From Hemileia vastatrix (taxonomy: Eukaryota; Basidiomycota; Pucciniomycetes; Pucciniales; Zaghouaniaceae): a DNA stretch of 64,000 bases. The notes under the pieces are model-generated. The model saw only the letters and a list, made by a program, of their open reading frames with translations. It was not told the origin of the DNA and ran no database searches. Positions within the stretch are counted from its first letter, which is position 1. The number at the start of each line of letters is the position of its first letter. The position numbers and the translations under genes were made by a program. The stretch lies in contig JASXTE010000005.1 of the NCBI GenBank assembly GCA_030280995.1, positions 20,478,501 through 20,542,500 of the forward strand, given 5' to 3'. This document shows positions 55,783 through 64,000 of the stretch, one piece after another.

Positions 55783-56590
55783 GTCACCGGACTACCTACA
55801 CACAGGGTTGAGGGTGTTCCTGGAAGTGAGATGGAGAGAGGAGTTTAGAAACTTCATCGAGGCACAGATGAAATGTTCAAGGAAGTGATTCGAAGATGAC
55901 TCAAAGGAAGAGCTACTGCTTCGAGATATGTTCGAGGAGTATTCTAATATAAGTTAAATGTAATATTAAAATTCTTAAAATCTCACAAAGGGTTGGAAAC
56001 TCAATAATCAAAGGTTTTAGGATTTAGAAATAATTTCTGAAAAAATTAGGAAAGATACAATAATAATGATTTAACTAAAGCTTTACCACTATTAACTATA
56101 TATACATTCTATAATTTAATTCTAAAGAATGTCGAACCAAAAACCCAACCCCTTTTATATCCTTTACTCCTCCTCGCATTGACCTCATACCCATCCACTA
56201 TTCCGCACACCACAGAACATTAAAATACACCCGTTACACCTGGACCCTCCTCACTAACATACGTTAACCCATAATCCTCCACTAACCATTCCGTCCATTC
56301 TCACTACCCCACTTTAATAATTCACAGACATTTAATAAACCTTTTAGTGTACTATTACATTGACTATTGCGCTGTGCGTCACTAATTGGGGAAAAGACTG
56401 AGACACACTATTGAGAGATTGACTTATTTAGATTTAGAGTTTTAGGCTAGAGCGGTTGAATAGTTAGTACACAAAGGAAAGTCGCAGTTACTATGGAGAA
56501 TTGCTTTCTGCGCTTCGTGTATGGATTTAGACCTCTCTATTATTGATTTAATGAGCTGCTTTTGCCTCGAGTGTCACGTTGCGCGTGACA
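55783..56590 (-). repeat. D right (5') LTR
   Basis: 808 bp, TGTCACCGG...GTGACA, the uninterrupted reference for the left copy. It shows the undisturbed CACCCGTTACACC site into which C inserted at the left. Confidence 0.9.
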
Positions 56591-56595
56591 CAATT

Positions 56596-56767
56596 ACTTA
56601 TTTTTATTAATTATCTACATTACTTAGTGTACTTAGCTAGTTAGTTGTAAGTAATACATAAGTAGTTTAATAAATAATTAATTATTAATAAGGATTTAAA
56701 AGGCGTGGCTTCACCTAGGTAAGATAATCAATTATTTTACTGGGTAAGTCTAGTAGCCTGGCTGATA
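56596..56767 (-). repeat. B2 left LTR, second part
   Basis: Resumes the B LTR after the D insertion and ends GGCTGATA (GGCTGACA in B1), with the polypurine tract next to it at 56768. Confidence 0.85.
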
Positions 56768-56801
56768 CTCCCTCACTTTAAAAAAAACAATAAAAAAAAT
56801 A

Positions 56802-57215
56802 CTATGATTTTTTATTTTTATACTTTTTGAGTAGAGTAGGAAGATTAGATATCTCCTTCCCAGGTATCCAAGAATCATATTCAGATGATTTATTCTTGAA
56901 TCCCAATAAGTATTCTGTACCTTTCTCAGCAGTGACTATTCTGTCATTCAGAATTTTTTCAATTTCTGCTGTTTCAGTGATTTCATTTGGGATTTTCTTT
57001 GGTCTTCCCCTCCTTTTTGGAAATAAATCACTATTGGATGTGTAAGGTTTCAGAAGAGATATTGGAAAAACAGGATGATTTATGTCATATGGAGAATACA
57101 AAATAACCTCAAATGAATTATCTCCAATCATTCTTCTGACAACAAATGGACCAAAAAATGTGTCTTTCAATTTGTTATTACCTTGTAAATTGATGTGGAC
57201 TGTAGAAATCAACAC
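56802..57215 (-). CDS. B2 integrase C-terminus: GPY/F, AT-hook, chromodomain
   Basis: 137 open codons, uninterrupted unlike B1. GPY/F-like KLKDTFFGPFVVRRMIGDN and HPVFPISLLKPY; AT-hook core KRRGRPKK near residue 68; chromodomain-like EIEKILNDRIV, then KGTEYLLGFKN, then EYDSWIPGKEI, ending in a basic KKYKNKKS tail. As part of the polyprotein it would direct integration. The Met at 57215 is only the first after a break. Confidence 0.75.
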   Translation of the reverse strand: MLISTVHINLQGNNKLKDTFFGPFVVRRMIGDNSFEVILYSPYDINHPVFPISLLKPYTSNSDLFPKRRGRPKKIPNEITETAEIEKILNDRIVTAEKGTEYLLGFKNKSSEYDSWIPGKEISNLPTLLKKYKNKKS

Positions 57216-57375
57216 TTCATCACCCTTTTTAAAAGTTTATTCTTTATGGGATTTGTCCCATCTCTTCTTCTCATATTCAAATGATTTTTCATTACATTTT
57301 TTAGTAGATTTCTGCAATGTTGTTGCATTTGAAGAAAAGATTTTACACCAGGATGTATATCCAATTTAGGTATTT

Positions 57376-58152
57376 TTATATTGAGAATTTGGGCAGGAGT
57401 ATTTGAAACATATCTAAGCCAGAGCTAAAAAGGATATCTTTGAGTAACAGAATGAACAGTTCTATTATAAGCAAATTCAAACCAGGAAGTAAAGTAACCC
57501 AATCATGAGAGAATCTGTCATTGTCTTTATACTCAAGACCAAAGGCACAATACCTTCTAATCATGTCCTCTAAAGTCTGAATTATTCATTCAGCTAAGCC
57601 ATCAGTATGTGGATGATGGGCAGTAGAAAGTTTCAGATCACAACCAAAAACATCCATCAGAGACAACCTAAATTCAGAAGTAAATTTAGGGTCTCTGTAA
57701 GAGATTATGGCTTTAGGAAAACCAGCAGTATTAAACATTTGAGACCACCATAAGAAATCTAATTCCTTAGTGGAAACATCCTTGTGGGTAGGGATAAATT
57801 TACACATTTTTGTGAATCTGTCCACAATAACGCAACAAGAGTTATAACTGTCTTTTCCAGCAATAGGTAATCCTGTTACAAAATCCATGTTTATAATCTG
57901 CCATGGTGCATCAGGAGGCTCAATATGTTGCATTAATCTTGCTCTTTTACCAGTCAATCTCTTTGATTTTTGGCAAGAATCACAAGATTCAACATATAAT
58001 TTTGTGTCTTCAGACATATTAACCCACCAAGCAGTGTTCTTAATTCTGATCATTGTTTTTTCAAGATCAAAATTTCCAGCTAATATGTCATCATAACAAA
58101 TTTTCAAGATTATTTCTCTCATAGAAGGAGGAATAACAATAACATTACTCAA
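57376..58152 (-). pseudogene. B2 integrase core
   Basis: HHCC end CDSCQKSK, Asp in INMDFVTGLP and the second segment IISYRDPKFTSEF, in which the catalytic Asp of B1 (SDRDP) is Tyr at the first position. The HHPHTDGLAE Glu region is followed by a stop near 57585. More breaks lie towards 57376. Confidence 0.78.
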
Positions 58153-58181
58153 CTTCCTTCTATAATATAGATATCCTTCAT

Positions 58182-59751
58182 CTATAGAAAATTTACTTTT
58201 TCCAAAGCCTTCTGGTACTTTGGTGGAAGAGTTTTAATTAATGCTTGTATTGAAGCATTATTTGGATCATTTAATATGGTGCATAACTTTTTCAAGACAG
58301 TGTCCTTATTATATGCATCCAGAATAAGCTGTAATAGCTCTTCCTCCATATCAATCACATATATCCCATGTATATGAATAATTTCATCCTCAGTATCATA
58401 AGCAGGATTAGAGTCATCATTTGGTAAATGTAACCTTGATAACATACCCACATTTGAGTGAACAATACCTTTCCTATGAATAATTGTTGTTCTTCCTCTA
58501 TATTCTTGAACCGCCAACTTCAATCTGACTATATGTCTGTTTGGTGTTTTCAAGTTTAAAAGGGATTTAACTGCACTTCAGTCAGTGACAAGTTCAAATT
58601 TCTGGTCAACTGGGTAATAATGTAGCTTCTCTAGAGCCCACACTACAGCTAAACATTCCAATTGAGTAGCAACATATTTCAATTCACTATTTATTAAGGT
58701 TCTTAAAATATAACAAATTACTACTTCTGATAATTTATAATTTATCACTTTTTTTTGATATAGGGCAGCACCAAGACCAATAAAACTGGCATCAGTGTAC
58801 AAAATCAATGGTTTATTAAAGTCAGGTAAAGCAAGAATTGGTGCTGACATCAAACAGTAATTCATAGTGTCAAACGCTCTTTGTCTTTCACTATTCCAGA
58901 CAAAAGCAACATCTTTTCTAGTTAATTGGGTAAGGGGTAAAGCTATGACTTTGTAATTTTTAATATACTGTCTATAGTATCCACACATTCCCAAAAAACT
59001 CTGGAGCTCTCTAACTGTAGTAGGAGCCTTCACCTGTTTTATGGCTGCCACTTTGTTTTGGTCAACACATATCTGTAAGCCTGAAACAACATGACCAAGA
59101 ACTTTTAAAGAATGGAAACCAAATTTTCATTTCTTCAAAGCAAGTGTCATATTTATCTCATCCATTTTCTGGAACAATTTACACAGGTGGTTAAGATGGT
59201 CCTCAAATGTTTTTGAAAATATAATGATATCATCAATATAAACCATGAGCCATCCTTCAATTATCTCTTGATGGAAAGTGTTATCCATGACTTTTTTGGA
59301 AAACTAAAGGGGAATTTTTAGGGACAAATGGCATCATAATATACTTATAAATACCCATATGAGTAGCAATCATCAGAAAATTCTGAGAATTTTTCTCAAC
59401 AGGTACCTGGTGATATCCCTTGTTACCATCCAAACAGCTGATATATTTAGCACCCTGTAAAGTAGCATGTATAGAGCTAATTCTAGGTAAAGGGTGGATA
59501 TCATCAAAAGTATAAGTATTTAGTGCTCTATAATCACCACATAACCTGTCTTTATCTTTCTCATAAGAAATTAAGACAGGTGAGATAACACAATATTTAG
59601 GTGTTTCAAATACCTTTTCAATAATATTCATTTTTAAAAGGGTAGAGATATTGTCTTCAATATCTTTTCTCTTTGTGGGAGAAGCAGGATAAGGCCTCTT
59701 TTTTAAACTAGGTGGTATATCAGTTAATGAACAAGACAATGAAAGTTTCAT
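58182..59751 (-). pseudogene. B2 reverse transcriptase-RNase H
   Basis: 59751-59281 holds CGDYRALNTYT, SCLDGNKGYHQV and MPF. The catalytic YIDD is encoded near 59240 in another frame after a shift. 59051-58578 has the connection (FLGMCGYYRQYI) and RNase H (YTDASFIGLGAAL, then TQLECLAVV). 58553-58182 is the tether. Same architecture as B1. Confidence 0.8.
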
Positions 59752-59838
59752 TTATTCTTTAACTAATCCCAGTTCATGTGACCCATGAGCAAAGGCCATA
59801 GAAAAAGACTTTATCAAGTTAATGATGGAATCTTTATC

Positions 59839-60731
59839 TTAACCAGAAATTTGTTCTCCAAAAGAGGCATTGTCAATCTCAGACATAAGGGCATGCATAT
59901 CTTTTGTATATCTTCCTTTATATTGAACTACAGAACTACATGTGTTCAATTCTGGTTTTAATAATTTTTTGGAGGAAGAAATCTTAAATTTTCTCTTCCC
60001 ATTCATCCCCATTGTGAAACATTGGGTTGAGGGATCCAAGTTTATGCCATACTTGGTTAAAATATCATTCCCTACAATAAACCAATTGCTTAAGTTATTA
60101 TTTTTCATGTCAACAAAATCACAAATAGCTCTTACAAACCCATCGTTATATTTAAAAAAACTGTGGCTTTGTATTTACCAATGAGTTACAAAACAAAGCC
60201 ATACCCTCTCCAATTTTCAGAAATGATAGGCATCAGTTTTGATTTATAGTCTTGATCCACTGAAGCAAGGGCTCTTTTAGAAACTACACTTCCTTCAGCT
60301 CCAGAATCCAGAACAACTTCTATTCTGGTTCAATTAATCAAGACTGGTGCCTTAAGAGGGGAAATAACAATTGGGTTATCCTCAATGTTCTTTATGATCT
60401 CAGCATCTTCAACTGTAGATAAAGCATTATTATCAATATCAATAGTATTTAAATAATGAATATCCTCTTCCAGCATCAAGATTACTTGTTGAGATTCATA
60501 TGAAATATTGCTGGCACAATCACTTGAAGTATCACCCAGTGCTATTGTCTCATCAGCATGCTCTTCTTTTTGTTCCACATAATTTATCTTCTTTTCACAA
60601 ACATGGCCTTTCTTCCAAGGCTCGTTGCACTTGAAGCAAGTGTTTGTTGCATAATTTTTAGTGCAACAGGGGCAGAAGGTTTCCCAACCTTTTCCAGAGG
60701 TTTCTATTGGTAAGTTGAGGGTTTCTCCCAA
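59839..60731 (-). pseudogene. B2 nucleocapsid knuckle and protease
   Basis: Near 60640 the sense strand encodes CFKCNEPWKKGHVC (CX2CX7HXC), a pattern known from other Ty3/Gypsy nucleocapsids. The protease catalytic motif VVLDSGAEGS is encoded at about 60295-60325, preceded by a stop at 60330. 60108-59839 continues (WFIVGNDILTKYGI) towards RT. Confidence 0.72.
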
Positions 60732-60823
60732 GTGGTTCTAGGAATATATCTTCTGGTTTCATACTTGTTGTTTAGAAGAATCTCATTACAAGTATTGATG
60801 AAAGAAGAAGGTTCTCTGGTGAA

Positions 60824-62816
60824 CTAAGTCCTAGCCACAATCAAGTCTCTCAAAGACATTGGTAATTTATAAAGGATCCTGTCCTTCCATAACTCAAACT
60901 CCATTTTTGGGTACATAGCTCTTAAGATTTTTACAAGTTTCATTAAGAACTCAATAGGTTTATTAGTAGAAGAACTATATTTAGTTTCCTCATACTGCCC
61001 TTGTTGAGCCATCCTAAACTTGGAGCCCCCAAATTGTGCTTTAATTAATTTTTTCCAATCTTCCCAGGAGTAATCATTCCCATCTAAGAGGACAGATTAA
61101 TACCACATTTGGGCTACATTGGTAAATAAAGAGGTTAACTTAGACACAATCTCCTCATCTGGGAGTTTGTAAGAGTTTTTTAAGTTATCAATTCTGCAAA
61201 TGAATTGTTGCCAATAAGAAGAAGAATCACCATCAAACATTGGATATTGGTCAAGTTTTGGCCAATTCTTTTGATCTGGAGGAGTCTCCTTAGTACTAGC
61301 TTGTTTCTGAGTAAGAAGCAGCTGTAACTTCTTCAATTGGGCTGTAATCTCATTGTTCAATCCCTCTGTTGAAGAACCTGGTGCATCATCAATTTTTGAT
61401 TGAAACTCAGTGGTATCAACAGGTATCTCTGGAACTATTTTTACTTTAGATGAACTAGCCACAGGTAATATTTGAGCATCCTGCACTATATGATCCTTTA
61501 AAGAAATGTCAGAGTATTTTTGGTCATTCAACAATGAGTTCAATTTCTCTTCAATGGTTGTTAGTCTTGTTTTCGTTGTTTGAAGACTAGATAAACTCTC
61601 ATTGATGGTTGCAAAAGATAACTGATTTTTATTTTGAAAAGATGAATAATGGTCATTCAATCTCTTCAGATTCATCTTATCAATCTCCAGCTCCTGGCAA
61701 CAGATAGATACAGTGTCTTTGAATTTGGACAAATCATTTTTAATATTTTGCCACAAAGAAAGCTTCTTTTCATTAGTTGCTTTATAATTAAACAAATCAT
61801 CAGAAACTTTCTGCAATTCACTCCTTAATGATTGATACCCTTGCTCAGTTAATAAACCATTAAACTTCTGAGTTAATTGCATATTGTTCATAATATGATT
61901 TTGCTTTGCAATAATATCTCTCAAATACTCATCATTAATCTTTGCTACATCTGGAGTGTTTCTTAATAAGGAAACAGAGTAACTTTCCAGATTCTCATAA
62001 AACTCAGGATCAAGAGTTTCATCAATCACAGGCATATCAGGATTAATCATTGAAGTAGCAATTAAAAGTAAAGGATTAGATATATGAGTGATTTGTCTAC
62101 TACTCTCATTCTGTACTGTCTCAAGGTTTCATCTTCCCTTCCAGATTTACCTGAAGGAACAGAATCAGTTACAAGAAATGGCACTTGAGAATCAATAGAG
62201 GGGCTTACCAAGGCTTGCTGGGAAAGACCATATTGTTTTTTCTTCTTCTGCCTCCTTGATAGGGGTGAGGAGGTGTGGGGTTGACTTGGCTGGGTCTTGA
62301 TGGACCTGCTTGAGGCGACTGATGCTGATTTTGAGACAGGTAGTCCCACTGAATGTTGAGCCAATCCCATTGCCACTTGGATACTTCCACTTTCTCTGGC
62401 TACTGAGGAGCCAATTGTTGATGATCCCTATGAGGATGAGGTTTCCTCTTCTCTTGAAGAAATGCATCTATCTTTCTTACCTTTTCTTCCAGAGAATCTA
62501 CTCTTGCCCTTACTCTCAAGTTTTCTGTCCTTAGTTCCTTTATGTGTGTTGACAAATTCTTTACCTGTTGAGGCAGTGGCATCATGTTTATTCTGAATCC
62601 TTTTGGAAGTTCTCTGGGGAGTTTATTACAGTTTTCTGATCCTGAGTTGTTTCTACCAGGATTTCCACTTTCTCCATCTCCACATCCTGTTTGGGGAAAG
62701 GGTTGATTAATTTGAGCTATTTTTCTTTTTAAAGGAGAACTCAAAGAATTAGCCTCATCATAATCAATTAAGTCCAGTTCCTCTTCACATGCAGCAGAAA
62801 CAATTTGGTCAGACAT
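60824..62816 (-). pseudogene. B2 Gag
   Basis: Starts at 62816 (MSDQIVSAACEEELDLIDYDEA), with KGFRINMMPLPQQ and a coiled-coil. After a break, 62050-61097 is a 317-codon helical segment rich in Lys, Ser and Leu, ending with NWPKLDQYPMFDGDSSSYW and KNSYKLPDEEIVSKL. A last piece to 60824 follows stops near 61095 and 61013. Better preserved than B1 and E. Confidence 0.78.
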
Positions 62817-63645
62817 TTTTTAAATTCAACTGAAATGAGGGAGGGAGACAATAAGATGAATTAGTCTTTTATTTTTACTTTTTTTTTGAAAGAAAAAAAA
62901 ATAAAAAATTTTTTAGGATAAAAATTAACTAAAATAATAATTAATTTATTAATTCAAATAATTTAAAGCCAGAATTATAGAATAATCAACTGAAGAAATA
63001 AATTATGATTTTTATTAATAATTTTATGATAATTATTATCCGGATTTTAAATCAACTGAAAAATTAACTACCCGGACTTAATGTCAACTGAAATAATTAA
63101 ATATGAATTTTATTAATTATATATAAAAAAAAATTATTGTCAGGACAATTTGTCAACTGGAACAAATAAAATTTAATTTATCATGACACAAGTAAACTGA
63201 AAATTATAATAATTAATTTTAAAATATAATTTTTTATTACTTCTAGGACTAAGAACACAATGGTTCAACAAGGAAAAAAAATAAATAAAAATAAAAAAAA
63301 ACAATTCCAAATTACCAGACACCTCCCCCTGTAAAATGAGCAAATTAATTCCACTTACAGAGTGCTGAGTAAAATGAAATACATAGAAAATGAAGAGTGT
63401 AAAGTGACCCACAAATAAGAATTTCAATAATTACCACAAAATATACAACATTTACTCAATATATGAACCTAAGATTTTGGAGCCCAGTTCGATTTGCGTT
63501 TGCAGCAAAAAATTTTGTCACGTGATGTATGACGTTCGTCATTTTGTTGCTCTCTCGTCCTTACAGGTATCTCAATGGCGATGGTCCCTTTGATATCTGG
63601 CCTCAAATAACAATGCGCCATTTGTGATTTGGAAAGGCCTCCAAT
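62817..63645 (-). other. B2 leader with hairpins
   Basis: No gene. It contains about five related small hairpins at 62969-62993, 63039-63059, 63071-63091, 63140-63160 and 63181-63200 (for example CCCGGACTTAATGTCAACTG), as in B1. A putative primer site TGGAGGCCTTTCC in sense starts 2-3 nt after the LTR. Confidence 0.6.
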
Positions 63646-64000
63646 TGTAAAGGGGTCTTTTGGTCTAGAAGATTTATTTGAGGGTTATACAAGGAGGTTT
63701 AGTGGTTTACTGGACTTTCACAGGCTAGGTACGTATTTTCTAGTCTATTTGATTATTTTACTCAAGTTATAAGAGGTTTATTCAAATATTAATATAATTT
63801 ATAGCTTAGAGTTACGGTAATGTAAGTAATAATGATATAAAATATAGAAATAAAGGATATAATTGATTGCATTGTAAGATTTGTAGTAAGTAAGGAATGA
63901 ATCAAAAGTACAAAAATGAAGGGCATTTTATAGGCAAAATGTGAGACAATAAAACCACAGAATTGACATCTCCTAGTACAAGGGCGTGAGAGGAAAAAAC
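63646..64000 (-). repeat. B2 right (5') LTR, cut by window end
   Basis: TGTAAAGGGGTC start, matching 35029-35390 closely. The remaining half lies outside the window. Confidence 0.85.

Larger units (their letters stand above)
35656..56590 (-). mobile_element. Chromovirus D, split by element C
   Basis: LTRs of about 810 bp (35656-36108 plus 48040-48396, and 55783-56590), TGTCACCGG...GTGACA. Internal region 48397-55782. In sense: Gag with zinc knuckle, protease, RT, RNase H, integrase, GPY/F, chromodomain. Then come a heptamer satellite, an antisense gene and the 3' LTR. Own length is about 9.0 kb. It has many stops and shifts. It is inserted in the B2 left LTR. Confidence 0.85.
35029..64000 (-). 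mobile_element. Ty3/Gypsy chromovirus B2, runs past window edge
   Basis: Left LTR: 35029-35655 plus 56596-56767 (about 799 bp), split by element D. Internal region: 56768-63645. The right LTR starts at 63646 and is cut by the window end. The gene order matches B1. Protease DSG and the chromodomain are better preserved than in B1, but RT and integrase have frame changes. Left flank: the C' remnant. Confidence 0.85.

Overview
This window reads as transposon-packed intergenic DNA from a filamentous fungus. Basidiomycota is the likelier guess, but the species cannot be told. The grounds are the very AT-rich sequence, Ty3/Gypsy (Metaviridae-type) LTR retrotransposons of several families (two of them chromoviruses), and short introns of 57 and 69 nt with GTAAGT donors and CTGAT-type branch sites. 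I found no convincing host gene. Apart from the left-edge element and the antisense genes described below, the coding elements lie on the minus strand.

Families (names are mine). E is a gag-bearing relative of B, cut by the left edge (1-3345), with a solo LTR at 15588-16763. B is a chromovirus with 0.8-kb LTRs (TGTCAG...ACA ends in sense) and an AT-hook plus chromodomain tail: B1 at 5648-29063, and B2 from 35029 past the right edge. A (6047-19757) and C (36109-48035, with a solo LTR at 19767-20856) are related elements. Both have a tRNA-Lys-type primer site, 4-bp target duplications, an FIDD reverse transcriptase, a gag-protease/RT -1 frameshift site and a long structured 3' region. D (35656-56590) is a decayed chromovirus with a chromodomain. 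Between B1 and B2, 29064-35028 holds old C-like LTRs and gag debris (C').

Layout: the elements are nested. A and the solo C LTR sit 5 bp apart inside B1's left LTR, and the solo E LTR sits inside A. D sits in B2's left LTR, and C sits in D's left LTR. Four of the five nested insertions therefore hit an LTR. C is the youngest: its LTRs differ at only a few bases apart from a minisatellite, and its two reading frames are broken by only four nonsense codons. A is older and has lost CpG, even in its primer site. B1, B2, D and C' are heavily decayed.

Two things deserve most attention. (1) A and D carry antisense genes, opposite to gag-pol and between pol and the 3' LTR. They encode a cysteine array with exact Zn(II)2Cys6 spacing, and two of them contain a plausible intron. 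A has two such genes; D has one decayed copy with the same spacing. (2) A and C carry about 37 copies of a 22-nt module: CAGTTTA followed by a 4-bp stem with a 6-nt loop. The stem co-varies (AGTC/GACT, GGTC/GACC, CCTC/GAGG). The module occurs in the 3' noncoding region and also inside pol linkers, where it encodes a (Q/N)E-x-KL peptide. It lies among three other conserved hairpin types in the same order in both families. The unrelated family B has its own array of small hairpins in its 5' leader. Together these suggest retroelement RNA structure, perhaps for packaging or RNA-protein recognition, that is not explained by coding.
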